Below are positions 8,599-17,207 of a stretch of 46,866 nt of DNA, in pieces. Under the pieces are notes generated by a model. It was given only the letters and a program-made list of their open reading frames with translations. It was not told where the DNA came from and searched no databases. Source of the stretch: CAYJGN01 sp964369635. Its GTDB lineage: Bacteria > Bacillota > Clostridia > Oscillospirales > Ruminococcaceae. The DNA is taken from assembly GCA_964369635.1 (NCBI GenBank), contig CAYJGN010000011.1, positions 1-46,866 of the forward strand, given 5' to 3'. The position numbers were made by a program, and so were the translations under genes. Within the stretch, counting starts at the first letter, position 1; each line of letters starts with the position of its first letter.

Positions 8599-9516
8599 CT
8601 ATTCTTCCTCATCGGGGTTGTCCGAAGAGGATGAGTCATCGGATGCGCTCTCCTCCCCAGCTGACTCACTGTTTGCATCACCGTCCTGCTCTCCCTCACC
8701 CTCTGATGCAACACTATCAGAAGATAGGGCACTTTCTGTCGGTGTTACCGGTTGGCTTGCAGTATCGTCTGGCTCATCGTTTTCGGGGAGTAGCGGCTCT
8801 GTGTTTATTGGAATACTCTCGCTACCCTGACCTTCAACAATGCTGTTTGAACCAATATAAACACCAGTTACATAATAATTATCTTCAACCCTCTCTAAGG
8901 TATATGTCATATATTTATCGGCTGAAATCTCTGTTCGCTCACCCTCTTCATTAAGCTCCCAAACACCGCCCGGCGGTATATATCCAACGTTTAGCGTAAA
9001 GGTGTCTCCATCTTGCGTATAGCTCTCAACCCTTGGGGTATATAGCTGAACTTTACCCATTACCGGCACGATATAAACCTGCGACTCCTCTACATAAGTA
9101 TAACTTAACAGAATATCACCAACGCTCTGGTGAGAAAGCATCGTATCTGGGCCAAATAGCTTTTTCGCATAGCTATCTATATCAACAACCGGAATAGTTA
9201 AAACGCCTGTCGCTGCATCCTCATATTTTATACGGTTTTCATTTAATAACGTACTCCATATTGAAGCCTGAATCTGAAGCGACATATCGAGATTTTCAAC
9301 CGTATCAAACGGCGCTGGATCAAGGATTACAAGCGGGAGAATTATATTCTCAAAATTCTCTATCTGCTTTTCATCACTAAATATACTTCGAACAAAATTC
9401 ACCGAGAATATAGTCGTTGAAATAAGTCCTATTATTGCGAAAATAATTGTTATAGCTCCAAAAACTGCTATATTTTGTCTTCTGTGTTTTGCCTTTGCAT
9501 GTACACTGTTTTTCAA
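8599..9516 (-). CDS. Membrane-anchored protein with acidic Ser-rich tail, unknown function
   Basis: 305 residues, not recognised as a named family. A short basic N-terminus (KAKHRRQN) precedes one transmembrane helix at about residues 17-42. A globular domain of about 190 residues follows, predicted outside the cell. The last 75 or so residues are low-complexity, made of Ser, Glu, Asp, Gly and Pro (for example EGEGEQDGDANSESAGEE). The start is a TTG with GGAGG 9 bases upstream. It begins 13 bp after proA and shares the terminator, so it is probably co-transcribed with proBA, which is odd for a membrane protein. The design resembles conjugation or secretion accessory proteins of the conjugal transfer TcpC type, but I see no clear motif. 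Confidence 0.7.
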   Translation of the reverse strand: MKNSVHAKAKHRRQNIAVFGAITIIFAIIGLISTTIFSVNFVRSIFSDEKQIENFENIILPLVILDPAPFDTVENLDMSLQIQASIWSTLLNENRIKYEDAATGVLTIPVVDIDSYAKKLFGPDTMLSHQSVGDILLSYTYVEESQVYIVPVMGKVQLYTPRVESYTQDGDTFTLNVGYIPPGGVWELNEEGERTEISADKYMTYTLERVEDNYYVTGVYIGSNSIVEGQGSESIPINTEPLLPENDEPDDTASQPVTPTESALSSDSVASEGEGEQDGDANSESAGEESASDDSSSSDNPDEEE

Positions 9517-9529
9517 AAAAGTGTCCTCC

Positions 9530-10774
9530 TTATCGAGTTTGGCCGCAGCCTTCTATAATATATTTATAACTTAGCATCTCAGAAAGTCCCATAGGGCCTC
9601 TCGCATGTAGCTTTTGGGTACTAATACCGATTTCAGCACCAAACCCAAACTGTCCACCGTCGGTAAATCTTGTTGATGCGTTATGGTAAACGCAAGCACT
9701 GTCAACCGCTTTTAAGAAATACTGCGCCGCATCATCATCCTCGGTTATTATGCAGTCGCTATGATGGGTTCCAAATTCATTTATATGCAAAACCGCCTCT
9801 TTATAGTCTGAAACTACCTTTACAGAAATTATAAGGTCGCCATATTCCTTTGCATAATCTTCATCGGTTGCAATTTTCGCCCCTTTTATAAGAGCTATGC
9901 TCTTCTCACAACAGAAAAAAGAAACTCCTTTTTCGCTGAGTGCTTTTGCAATAATCGGCAGATACTGCTCTGCCACCGCCTCATCTATTAGCAGACTTTC
10001 AGCGCTATTGCAAACAGAGGTCCGCTGGGTTTTAGCATTAATAGCAATATCCAAAGCTTTATTTATATCTGCTTTTTCCTCGATATAAATATGGCAGTTT
10101 CCGGTTCCTGTTTCTATAATAGGAATTGTTGAATTCATAACGCAGTAGTTTATAAGCCCAGCTCCACCTCGAGGTATCAGCAGGTCAACTATCCCATTGA
10201 GTTTCATAAGGCGCTCGGTGCTCTCGCGGCTTATATCCTCAATTAGCGTTACAACATCAGGGGAGACAGAACAGTTTAAAAGCGCTTGCTTTATTATGAC
10301 GCAAAGAGCTTTCGCACTATTAAAAGCCTCTTTTCCGCTCCGAAGCAAAACTGCATTTCCGCTTTTAATGCAGATTGCCGCCGCATCAATAGTAACATTC
10401 GGGCGCGCTTCATAAATCATCGCAACAAGGCCAAACGGCACTGAAACCTTCTTTATTTTTATCCCCTTCGCTCCGGTAAAGCTATCAAGCGTTCTACCGA
10501 GATAATCTGGCAGTGCTGCAACATCTAAAACCCCTGTTGCCATCTCGTCTATCCGCTCTTTTGTTAAACGAAGCCTATCAATCTCACCGATTGAAAGACC
10601 ATAGTCTTTTGCTTTTTTTATATCTTCGGCATTTTTTTCTATCAAAAAATCGCTATTTTCAACCAACAGCTTCGCTATTTCTTTTAGTATATCAACTCTT
10701 TTGCTATGATCAGTTACCGAAAACTCATAACTTGCACACTTTGCGGCCTTAGCTGCCTTTTCTATATCAAACAT
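9530..10774 (-). CDS. proA: Gamma-glutamyl phosphate reductase (proline synthesis)
   Basis: A 414-residue enzyme of the aldehyde dehydrogenase superfamily that reduces L-glutamyl-5-phosphate with NADPH in the second step of proline synthesis. Conserved blocks visible: ARPNVTIDAAAICIKSGNA, the catalytic Cys within ETGTGNCHIY, TQRTSVCNSAESLLI, and FGTHHSDCIIT. The start at 10774 has GGGAG 8 bases upstream; the open frame runs 16 codons further back but these overlap proB. It follows proB with a 4-bp gap, its ribosome site lying in the proB stop region. The substrate is labile, so tight coupling to ProB is expected. Confidence 0.96.
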   Translation of the reverse strand: MFDIEKAAKAAKCASYEFSVTDHSKRVDILKEIAKLLVENSDFLIEKNAEDIKKAKDYGLSIGEIDRLRLTKERIDEMATGVLDVAALPDYLGRTLDSFTGAKGIKIKKVSVPFGLVAMIYEARPNVTIDAAAICIKSGNAVLLRSGKEAFNSAKALCVIIKQALLNCSVSPDVVTLIEDISRESTERLMKLNGIVDLLIPRGGAGLINYCVMNSTIPIIETGTGNCHIYIEEKADINKALDIAINAKTQRTSVCNSAESLLIDEAVAEQYLPIIAKALSEKGVSFFCCEKSIALIKGAKIATDEDYAKEYGDLIISVKVVSDYKEAVLHINEFGTHHSDCIITEDDDAAQYFLKAVDSACVYHNASTRFTDGGQFGFGAEIGISTQKLHARGPMGLSEMLSYKYIIEGCGQTR

Positions 10775-10778
10775 AAAC

Positions 10779-11564
10779 TCACTCCCGAGCGCTAAACAGC
10801 GTTCCAACATCACTATCATCAATTATATCATAGAGGATATTAGGATCTGCACCACTGACAATCCTCATATCAATTCCTTTTGCAAGCAAAAGCCTTGCCG
10901 CCTCAATTTTAGTCTGCATTCCACCTGTCCCGAGCGCAGAACCCGCCCCGCAAGCAACAGACTCTATCTCATCATCTATCTCATAAACTCTTTTAATAAG
11001 CTTTGCATCGCTGTTTTCTTTTGGGTTACCATCATATAGACCGTCAATATCGCTCATTATAACAAGCAAATCAACCGATGCAATATCTGAAACTATTGCC
11101 GATAGGGTATCGTTATCGCCAAAGGTTACAACACGAAGAAGCTCTTCTACTGCAACGGTATCGTTTTCATTGACGATAGGAATTGCACCGAGAGATAATA
11201 GCTTTTCAATGGTATTTGAAACATTTTCACGGCGACGCTCATCTTCAGTTACATCGCGGGTTAAAAGCAGTTGTGCAACAGTATGGTTATACTCCATAAA
11301 AAGCTTATCATAGATATGCATAAGCTCACACTGCCCAACAGCGGCACAGGCTTGCTTTGTCTCGGTATCACTGGGTTTTGAGCGAATACCAAGCTTGCCC
11401 ATCCCAACGCCAACAGCTCCTGAGGTTATCATTATAACCTCAACCCCTGCGTTTTTTATGTCGGATAATACCTTAACCAGGCTCTCGACCCTTCTTATAT
11501 TTAAAGCGCCCGTTTCGTATGTCAAAGTGGACGTCCCTATTTTAACTGCCAGTCTCTTAATCAT
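10779..11564 (-). CDS. proB: Glutamate 5-kinase, short form without PUA domain
   Basis: 261 residues: the amino-acid kinase domain only. Enterobacterial ProB is about 367 residues and carries a C-terminal PUA domain; the short form is common in Firmicutes. Visible blocks are LAVKIGTSTLT, MITSGAVGVGMGKLG, IPIVNENDTVAVEEL, FGDNDTLSA, LLVIMSDIDGLY and GTGGMQTKIEAARL, all part of the ATP and glutamate sites. It is the first gene of the proBA operon and has its own promoter at 11586-11614. Feedback control by proline is the family norm. Confidence 0.96.
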   Translation of the reverse strand: MIKRLAVKIGTSTLTYETGALNIRRVESLVKVLSDIKNAGVEVIMITSGAVGVGMGKLGIRSKPSDTETKQACAAVGQCELMHIYDKLFMEYNHTVAQLLLTRDVTEDERRRENVSNTIEKLLSLGAIPIVNENDTVAVEELLRVVTFGDNDTLSAIVSDIASVDLLVIMSDIDGLYDGNPKENSDAKLIKRVYEIDDEIESVACGAGSALGTGGMQTKIEAARLLLAKGIDMRIVSGADPNILYDIIDDSDVGTLFSARE

Positions 11565-11585
11565 TTAAATCACCTACCGACTTTA

Positions 11586-11614
11586 AGTTTACCATAAATC
11601 GCAAAAAATTACAA
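11586..11614 (-). promoter_or_regulatory. Promoter of the proBA operon
   Basis: On the minus strand TTGTAA (11609-11614), a 17-base spacer ending in TGG, and TAAACT (11586-11591), an extended -10 arrangement, 22 bases before the proB start codon. Confidence 0.6.
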
Positions 11615-11962
11615 ATAAGTTACAAAAAATTAACAGACGGTGGTTCAGCGGGAAGGATGGAAACTTATATACCAAAGAAAATAAGCTAAATAATCACGAA
11701 TTTAGGTAATTTAATCTTCTATTAAGTATTCGGTAGCTGCTATAACCAGCTTACGCACCAAATCAAACGCAATGCAATGCACTTGGTCGAGTGAACTCGC
11801 CCTCGACAAAATCTCGTTTTCCACCTTGTTGCGATGGTAATGTTGTAAAAAACAACGTAAAATAAGCTGTTCAACACAAAAATTTACAATATTCAAAAGA
11901 GGATAGCGACCGCTACCCTCTTTTTCTTAATATATAATTTAAATTTCCAAGTTTCTATTTAT
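11615..11962. other. Intergenic region, possible gene remnant
   Basis: About 350 bp between proB and the arsenate reductase gene. It holds the arsenate reductase terminator at 11895-11924. On the minus strand a 61-codon frame (11711-11896) could start at a TTG just past that hairpin, but it has no ribosome site and I recognise no family. Its base composition (CGAGGGCGAG, GCATTGCATTGCG) differs from the AT-rich spacer around it, so a decayed gene or inserted fragment is possible. Confidence 0.35.
11895..11924. terminator. Terminator downstream of the arsenate reductase gene
   Basis: AAAAGAGGATAGCG pairs with CGCTACCCTCTTTT across a two-base loop with one A-C mismatch; both flanks allow T-tracts, so it can act in either direction. 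It lies 39 bases after the minus-strand stop codon. Confidence 0.75.
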
Positions 11963-12376
11963 TTAAATGTTTAGCTCGCCGCTCTCGATTCTTTTCTTTA
12001 AATCAAAAATTTTCTCTTCGATAGTTTTAATTGTTTCGAGAAAAAATTCGTCCGACTTGCCCGATGGGTCATCAAGTCCCCAGTCCTCGCGGTGTTTACA
12101 TGGTAAAAACGGACAGTTTACGTTACAGCCCATAGTTACGACGATATCTATCGGCGGAATATCGGCAAGGAGCTTATTTTTTTGGGTATCAGGCATATAG
12201 ATGTTGTATTTCTCCTTGACAAGTCTCACTGCATCGGGATTTATCTCAGCTTTTATCTCAGTTCCCGCTGAATAACTCTCGAAAACATCAGCGGCAAAAT
12301 GCTTGCCGAGCGCCTCTGCTATCTGACTTCTGCACGAATTATGGACGCAGATAAATCCAACTTTTGGTTTGTTCAT
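11963..12376 (-). CDS. arsC: Arsenate reductase, low-molecular-weight phosphatase type (thioredoxin-coupled)
   Basis: 137 residues. The P-loop CVHNSCRSQ near the N-terminus is the CX5R anion-binding loop of the LMW tyrosine phosphatase fold, with the nucleophilic Cys10. Further Cys residues in VVTMGCNVNCPFLPC supply the disulfide relay used by the thioredoxin-linked ArsC class, and DDPSGKSDE holds the catalytic Asp-Pro. It reduces arsenate to arsenite. The ATG has GAGGAAG 9 bases upstream. No arsR, arsB or acr3 gene is adjacent, so detoxification would need an efflux pump encoded elsewhere; a phosphatase role is the alternative. Confidence 0.88.
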   Translation of the reverse strand: MNKPKVGFICVHNSCRSQIAEALGKHFAADVFESYSAGTEIKAEINPDAVRLVKEKYNIYMPDTQKNKLLADIPPIDIVVTMGCNVNCPFLPCKHREDWGLDDPSGKSDEFFLETIKTIEEKIFDLKKRIESGELNI

Positions 12377-12550
12377 AATATTGTCTTCCTCTCTTTTGTT
12401 TATATGTTTTTCTCAACTTCTAACAGTATACCTATAACCTACCTTGCGTTTCCACCCTTCGGCAGTATCACACTGAACTCTTTCTTCTCTTATAATCCGT
12501 TTTTTCTGACAGTTCAAGTAGGTTTCAGCTCTAACTTTTGCTCCCCTACA

Positions 12551-12643
12551 TGCCGTGCGCCCGCGCCGCCGACCGCAGGTCGGCAGGCAGACAGCTTTAG
12601 CTGTCTGAAAACGCATGAAATGCGTTTGGCGCGGGCGGCGGCA
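12551..12643. repeat. Cloverleaf palindromic element B
   Basis: The closing stem pairs 12558-12567 with 12628-12637 (CGCCCGCGCC / GGCGCGGGCG, perfect) and is extended by TGCCG / CGGCA past a small internal loop. Three perfect hairpins follow in order: 12568-12584 (7 bp, loop GCA), 12588-12607 (8 bp, loop TTTA) and 12609-12627 (8 bp AAACGCAT / ATGCGTTT, loop GAA). Four bases are unpaired at the junction. The third hairpin shares AAACGCA / TGCGTTT with the element at 42104. Confidence 0.85.
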
Positions 12644-12782
12644 TTACCGCTTGCTATCAGTACCGTCACTCACGTATATCACTAAAACCGTGTATTTCAT
12701 ATCAGTATTTTTCAATATGAAATCACATTTATAATATACCATCTTTTATCGCTAATTTCAACCACTAATTTATCTTTGCACA

Positions 12783-12810
12783 AAAAAAGCGGACATTCCG
12801 TCCGCTTTTA
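12783..12810 (-). terminator. Terminator of pnp
   Basis: On the minus strand AAAGCGGAC / GTCCGCTTT with a 5-base loop runs into T7, only a few bases after the pnp stop codon. Confidence 0.92.
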
Positions 12811-12815
12811 AAATA

Positions 12816-14942
12816 TTATTCTGCTGTGTTCGCTGCGTTTTTCTTTGCTTCTATTTCAGCAATAGCATCTTTTCTTGAAAGATCAATTCTGCCCTGCTCA
12901 TCGATTTTGATAACCTTAACTACAACAAGATCACCAACAGCAACAACATCCTCAACTTTGCCTACTCTATCGTTGTCGAGTTTTGAGATATGGCAGAGTC
13001 CCTCTTTACCTGGAGCTATTTCAACGAAAGCGCCGAAGTTCATAAGTCTTGTTACAACGCCTTTATAGATAGCGCCAACTTCAGGATCCATTGCAATAGT
13101 TTCAATTATAGCAACCGCTTTTCTCGCATTGTCGATATCAATCGCTGAAACAAAAACCTGACCCTCGTCGTTTATATCAATCTTAACATCGCAATCAGCG
13201 CATATTTTCTGGATAACAGCGCCGCCCTTACCGATAACATCTTTGATTTTGTCAACTGGGATTTTTATCTGGAGCATCTTTGGAGCATATTTTGATAGCT
13301 CTTCTCTTGGAGCCGCAATAACAGGTAGCATTATATCATCAAGGATATGAAGTCTTCCTTTTTTACACTTATCAAATGCCTCTTTGATAACTTCCATCGA
13401 AAGACCATCAACTTTAATATCAACTTGAATAGCAGTTATACCGCTTTTTGTTCCGCCAACTTTAAAGTCCATATCGCCATAGAAATCCTCAACGCCCTGA
13501 ATATCAACCATAGTGATAAATCTATCATCTTCAGTAACAAGTCCGCAAGAGATTCCAGCAACTGGTGCTTTTATCGGAACGCCTGCATCCATAAGAGCAA
13601 GGGTTGATCCGCAGATTGAAGCCTGTGATGTTGAGCCGTTTGAAGAGAGAACCTCTGAAACCAAACGAAGCGAGTATGGGAACTCTTCAACTGATGGAAT
13701 TACCGGTAAAAGTGCCTTTTCTGCAAGCGCGCCGTGACCAATTTCACGTCTACCAGGTCCTCTGCTCGGTCTTGTTTCACCGACAGAATATGATGGGAAG
13801 TTATAGTGGTGCATATATCTCTTTGTATCTTCATCGTCAAGTCCATCGAGAAGCTGAGCATCTTTAATCTGGCCAAGAGTTGTTATTGTTAGAACCTGAG
13901 TTTGTCCTCTTGTGAACATACCGCTACCGTGAACTCTTGGAATTAGCGAAACTTGAGCATCAAGCGGTCTTATATCATCAATTCCACGACCGTCAACACG
14001 TTTGCCCTCGTCGAGAAGCCATCTGCGGACGATATATTTTTGTAGTTTATAGATGCACTCTCCGATAGCGCCTTTGTTGTCGCCCTCTTCGCTTAAGAAT
14101 TTTTCGTTTATTTCATCGGTGATAGGAGCCATTCTCGCATCACGAACGTTTTTATCATCTGTATCAAGAGCCACTTTTATTTTATCAATAGCAAACTCTT
14201 TAATTGCATTGTAAAGATCTGCATCAACTTCCATTGAAGTAAAGGTGAATTTCTCTTTGCCGATTTCAGAAACAATGCTGTCGATAAAATCAATTATTTT
14301 CTTTATCTCTTCATGGCCTTTTTCGATAGCCGCAAGCATAGTATCGTCGCAAACTTCATTAGCCTGAGCCTCAATCATAACTATCTTCTCGCGTGTTGCC
14401 GCAAGGGTTACTTCCATCTGAGATGTTTCACGCTCTTTAGCTGTTGGGTTTATAACAATTTCACCGTCGCAAAGGCCGATTGAAACGCCACCGATAGGTC
14501 CGTTAAAAGGTATATCCGATATAGCTGTTACGATTGAAGCACCAATCATACCAGCAATAACCTGTGAGCAATCAGGGTCAACTGACATAACAGTCATAAC
14601 AATAGTTACGTCGTTTCTCATATCTTTTGGGAAGAGCGGACGCATTGGTCTGTCAACAACGCGCGAAGCAAGGATAGCATTTTCAGTAGGTCTTGATTCT
14701 CTTCTGATAAATGATCCTGGAATTCTACCTACTGCATATAGTTTCTCTTCAAAATCTACCGATAGAGGGAAGAAGTCTATTCCATCTCTTGGTTTGCCCG
14801 ATGCAGTTACGTTACAAAGCACTGTTGTCTCACCATAGGAGATTAGAGCGCTTCCATTTGATAGTCCGCACATTTTGCCAACTTCAACTTTAAACGGTCT
14901 GCCAGCAATAGTTGTTTCAAATATTCTGTGATTTTCAAACAT
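12816..14942 (-). CDS. pnp: Polyribonucleotide nucleotidyltransferase (PNPase)
   Basis: 708 residues, the usual length. It degrades RNA 3'-to-5' with phosphate and is part of the degradosome. Order: first RNase PH domain (from MFENHRIFETTIAGRPFKVEVG), an all-helical linker, second RNase PH domain (starting around VDGRGIDDIRPLDAQV), a KH domain with VIGKGGAVIQKI, and a C-terminal S1 domain (VYKGVVTRLMNFGAFVEI). I chose the ATG at 14942, which has AAGGAGG 9 bases upstream; the frame is open for 27 codons more without such a site. It lies downstream of rpsO as in most bacteria, separated by a hairpin that could lower read-through or serve as a processing site. Confidence 0.97.
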   Translation of the reverse strand: MFENHRIFETTIAGRPFKVEVGKMCGLSNGSALISYGETTVLCNVTASGKPRDGIDFFPLSVDFEEKLYAVGRIPGSFIRRESRPTENAILASRVVDRPMRPLFPKDMRNDVTIVMTVMSVDPDCSQVIAGMIGASIVTAISDIPFNGPIGGVSIGLCDGEIVINPTAKERETSQMEVTLAATREKIVMIEAQANEVCDDTMLAAIEKGHEEIKKIIDFIDSIVSEIGKEKFTFTSMEVDADLYNAIKEFAIDKIKVALDTDDKNVRDARMAPITDEINEKFLSEEGDNKGAIGECIYKLQKYIVRRWLLDEGKRVDGRGIDDIRPLDAQVSLIPRVHGSGMFTRGQTQVLTITTLGQIKDAQLLDGLDDEDTKRYMHHYNFPSYSVGETRPSRGPGRREIGHGALAEKALLPVIPSVEEFPYSLRLVSEVLSSNGSTSQASICGSTLALMDAGVPIKAPVAGISCGLVTEDDRFITMVDIQGVEDFYGDMDFKVGGTKSGITAIQVDIKVDGLSMEVIKEAFDKCKKGRLHILDDIMLPVIAAPREELSKYAPKMLQIKIPVDKIKDVIGKGGAVIQKICADCDVKIDINDEGQVFVSAIDIDNARKAVAIIETIAMDPEVGAIYKGVVTRLMNFGAFVEIAPGKEGLCHISKLDNDRVGKVEDVVAVGDLVVVKVIKIDEQGRIDLSRKDAIAEIEAKKNAANTAE

Positions 14943-15040
14943 TTTTATCCTCCTTATTTTTGAAGGCATGTGCTTTAGCAATAAACGAAAAACCCTGTGG
15001 ATACTTCGTTTGTTGCTAACCACACATTGCCCAATATACT

Positions 15041-15072
15041 TTTAAAGGGAGATAGAAACTACCTCCCTTAAA
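15041..15072 (-). terminator. Hairpin between rpsO and pnp
   Basis: A purine-pyrimidine stem (AAGGGAGGTAG with TATCTCCCTT on the minus strand) with a short T/A tail. The weak T-tract suggests a partial attenuator or RNase processing site between the two genes, as known for rpsO-pnp in other bacteria. Confidence 0.6.
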
Positions 15073-15079
15073 AATTATT

Positions 15080-15343
15080 TTACTTACGAAGTCCGAGTTT
15101 TGCTATAATCGCACGGTAACGATTAACGTCTTTCTTAGTTAGGTAGTTTAGAAGATTTCTTCTGTGACCTACCATCTTTAGAAGACCGCGTCTTGAGTGA
15201 TGATCTTTTTTGTGCACTTTTAGGTGCTCTGTGAGGTGGTTGATTTTAGCTGTTAGGATAGCTATCTGTACCTCAGGTGAACCTGTGTCGTTCTCAGTTA
15301 CCTTGTTTGCTGTGATAATTTCGTTCTTTTTTACTTTGTCCAT
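15080..15343 (-). CDS. rpsO: 30S ribosomal protein S15
   Basis: 87 residues, matching the family length. Conserved blocks include DTGSPEVQIAILTAKI, HLTEHLKVHKKDHHSRRGLL and GHRRNLLNYL, which bind the 16S rRNA three-way junction. It is the first protein to join the central domain of the 30S subunit. The ATG has AGAGGT 8 bases upstream. It has its own promoter overlapping the end of ribF and a structured 98-base leader that may mediate feedback by S15 itself. Confidence 0.97.
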   Translation of the reverse strand: MDKVKKNEIITANKVTENDTGSPEVQIAILTAKINHLTEHLKVHKKDHHSRRGLLKMVGHRRNLLNYLTKKDVNRYRAIIAKLGLRK

Positions 15344-15441
15344 TATAATACCTCTTTTTATTTATTTTCCAGATCCGAGCAGAGGGTACTGGTAACTCCC
15401 CGGCGGGGCATACTCCCATAAGCACAGAAATGGATTGTTGC
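15344..15441 (-). promoter_or_regulatory. Structured rpsO leader, candidate S15 autoregulatory RNA
   Basis: The predicted transcript leader is about 98 bases and clearly GC-richer than its surroundings. It holds a hairpin CCCC-GCC-GGGG flanked by GTA / TAC and GGG / CCC pairings (nested), next to CCAG / CTGG. S15 leaders in several bacterial groups fold into a three-way junction or pseudoknot that mimics the 16S site, but they do not share sequence, so this assignment is inference from position and structure. Confidence 0.4.
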
Positions 15442-15447
15442 CTTAAT

Positions 15448-15476
15448 ATTTTATCATACTTTGCCCTTGTTTGCAA
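15448..15476 (-). promoter_or_regulatory. Promoter of rpsO at the end of ribF
   Basis: On the minus strand TTGCAA (15471-15476), a 17-base spacer ending in TGA, and TAAAAT (15448-15453). The extended -10 directly follows the ribF stop codon, so rpsO-pnp can be transcribed apart from the upstream operon. Confidence 0.65.
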
Positions 15477-16341
15477 ATGCTTTTTTTATATCCTGTGATA
15501 TTTGCTCTTTTAGTTCTCCAACATCCTGCATCTTCCGCTCTTCTCTTATAAAATCTATAAAATTTACCGTCAAATATTCTCCATATATATCAGCATCAAA
15601 GTTTAATATATGGTTTTCGCATAGAGGGTATTCACCGCCAACAGTAGGCTTTATCCCAACTGAAGTAATAGCATTATAAGTTTTTCCCAAAACCGAAACT
15701 TTTGTTTTATAAACGCCGTATTTTGGAAGTATCTGCCCTGCTGCAAACTCGATGTTTGCCGTTGGGAATCCGATAGTCCGCCCGAGCTTTTTGCCTTCTA
15801 CAACTTTTCCATAAAGCGAATACTGCTCGGTTAAAAGGCTGTTTGCTCCCTTTATATCTCCCGATTTCAAAAGTGCTTTAATCTCACTTGAAGAAACTCT
15901 TTTGCGCCCCTCATTTACCGGCAGCACAACTATAAGCTCCACTCCTGATTTCAGGCAAAGATTCTCAAGTATTTCTGTGTTTCCGGCGGCATCTTTGCCA
16001 AAGCGAAAATCATCACCAACAACTATTACCCTTGCGCCGAGCTTCTCTATTAGAATTTCACTAAAAAACCGCTCCGGTGAGAGGTCTTTTATCTCTGAAA
16101 ACTCTGCCGACACAAGCGTTGCAACACCTAAATCAGCTATAAGCGCCGCTTTTTTATCATCGGTGTATATAAATTCGTCTTTGTTTCCTCCGTTTTTAAA
16201 GGTGAAAACACAGCTTTCAAATTCGCTGCGCAAGGCCGTTTCGATAACCCTTCGATGCCCTTTGTGAACACCGTCGAAAATACCGAGCGCCACCGCTCTA
16301 TTCTTTTTTTCAATACCAGTTAAATTATCTGTAATAATCAT
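15454..16341 (-). CDS. ribF: Bifunctional riboflavin kinase / FAD synthetase
   Basis: 295 residues, slightly shorter than the 310 typical of the family. The N-terminal nucleotidyltransferase has ALGIFDGVHKGHRRVI and a flavin-site region around VVGDDFRFGKDAAGN; the C-terminal riboflavin kinase has GRTIGFPTANIEF and a TSVGIKPTVGGEYPLCENHIL segment. It makes FMN and FAD from riboflavin. Its ATG overlaps the truB stop by 4 bp (ATGA), as expected for the translation operon. Confidence 0.96.
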   Translation of the reverse strand: MIITDNLTGIEKKNRAVALGIFDGVHKGHRRVIETALRSEFESCVFTFKNGGNKDEFIYTDDKKAALIADLGVATLVSAEFSEIKDLSPERFFSEILIEKLGARVIVVGDDFRFGKDAAGNTEILENLCLKSGVELIVVLPVNEGRKRVSSSEIKALLKSGDIKGANSLLTEQYSLYGKVVEGKKLGRTIGFPTANIEFAAGQILPKYGVYKTKVSVLGKTYNAITSVGIKPTVGGEYPLCENHILNFDADIYGEYLTVNFIDFIREERKMQDVGELKEQISQDIKKAFANKGKV

Positions 16342-17207
16342 TGTTCCTCAAAAAAGTTTTTATATACAGAAGCCTTCCCCTCTGCCACTTTGAGAAGTCC
16401 CAAAAATTTCTCATCAAAAAAAGCTTTGTATATCCCATCTTTATTGTTTCGATTAAATTTCCCACCGTTTAAAAAACGAACTCGCTCATATTCCGATAGT
16501 TTAACTCTCGGATTATCAAAAGCAGTTTCAAGTGGCATTATAAAGCTCTCTATCTCGCCCGTTTTCACAAGTCTCTCAATCTCCTCGATAGTCTTTGCAT
16601 TTTCTATAAAAAAAGGACCTGAAGCTGTTCTTACAAGGGAAGTCATAGTAGCACCGCACCCGAGTTTTTCGCCTATATCATCAATAAGGGTTCTAACATA
16701 AAACCCTTTTGCGCAGTGGATATCTATCTTATATTCATCACTGCCTAAATCGACGATTTCCGCTGAATAAAGACTGGTCGGCCTTGGTTTTCGCACGACC
16801 TCTTTACCTGCTCTTGCATATGATAGCAGCTTTCTGCCGTCTATTTTAACCGCTGAATACATCGGCGGCAGCTGCTCTATATCGCCAATAAAGCTCTCAA
16901 GCTCTCGTTTAGCATCTTCAAAGGTTGCCGCTACCTCTTTTTTCTCCAAAATCTCACCCCAGATATCGAGGGTATCGGTTTTAATGCCGAGTTTGAGCGT
17001 TGCCGTGTACCTCTTATCGGTTGGCGTTACCATATCGCATGCTTTAGTTGCCTTTTTTAAAAAGAGAGGTAGCACTCCTGTCGCATTCGGGTCAAGCGTT
17101 CCCGAATGTCCGATTTTTCGCTCTCCAAGCACACCGCGAAGCTTTGCTATAACATCAAACGAGGTCCAGTCCGCCTCTTTGTGCACTATAATTATTCCAC
17201 TCTTCAA
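16338..17207 (-). CDS. truB: tRNA pseudouridine-55 synthase
   Basis: 289 residues. It converts U55 in the T loop of tRNAs to pseudouridine. The catalytic motif is GTLDPNATGVLP with the nucleophilic Asp, preceded by KIGHSG; other family blocks are QLPPMYSAVKIDGRKLLSYAR and KGFYVRTLIDDIG. The start codon is TTG and overlaps the preceding stop by 4 bases (TTGA), with CGGAG about 9 bases upstream. The C-terminal PUA-like part is short. Confidence 0.96.
   Translation of the reverse strand: MKSGIIIVHKEADWTSFDVIAKLRGVLGERKIGHSGTLDPNATGVLPLFLKKATKACDMVTPTDKRYTATLKLGIKTDTLDIWGEILEKKEVAATFEDAKRELESFIGDIEQLPPMYSAVKIDGRKLLSYARAGKEVVRKPRPTSLYSAEIVDLGSDEYKIDIHCAKGFYVRTLIDDIGEKLGCGATMTSLVRTASGPFFIENAKTIEEIERLVKTGEIESFIMPLETAFDNPRVKLSEYERVRFLNGGKFNRNNKDGIYKAFFDEKFLGLLKVAEGKASVYKNFFEEQ

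Larger units (their letters stand above)
12377..12815. other. Intergenic region with cloverleaf element B
   Basis: 439 bp between pnp and the arsenate reductase gene, holding cloverleaf element B (12551-12643) and the pnp terminator (12783-12810). The flanks are AT-rich and show no credible gene; two open frames that cross the palindromes lack ribosome sites. Confidence 0.75.

Noticed and set aside
11711..11896. 61-codon minus-strand frame as a gene
   Set aside because: No ribosome site and no recognised family; listed only as a possible remnant.
12299..12685. Open frames over element B and upstream of the arsenate reductase gene
   Set aside because: Caused by GC-rich palindromes and by the shadow of arsC; no ribosome site.
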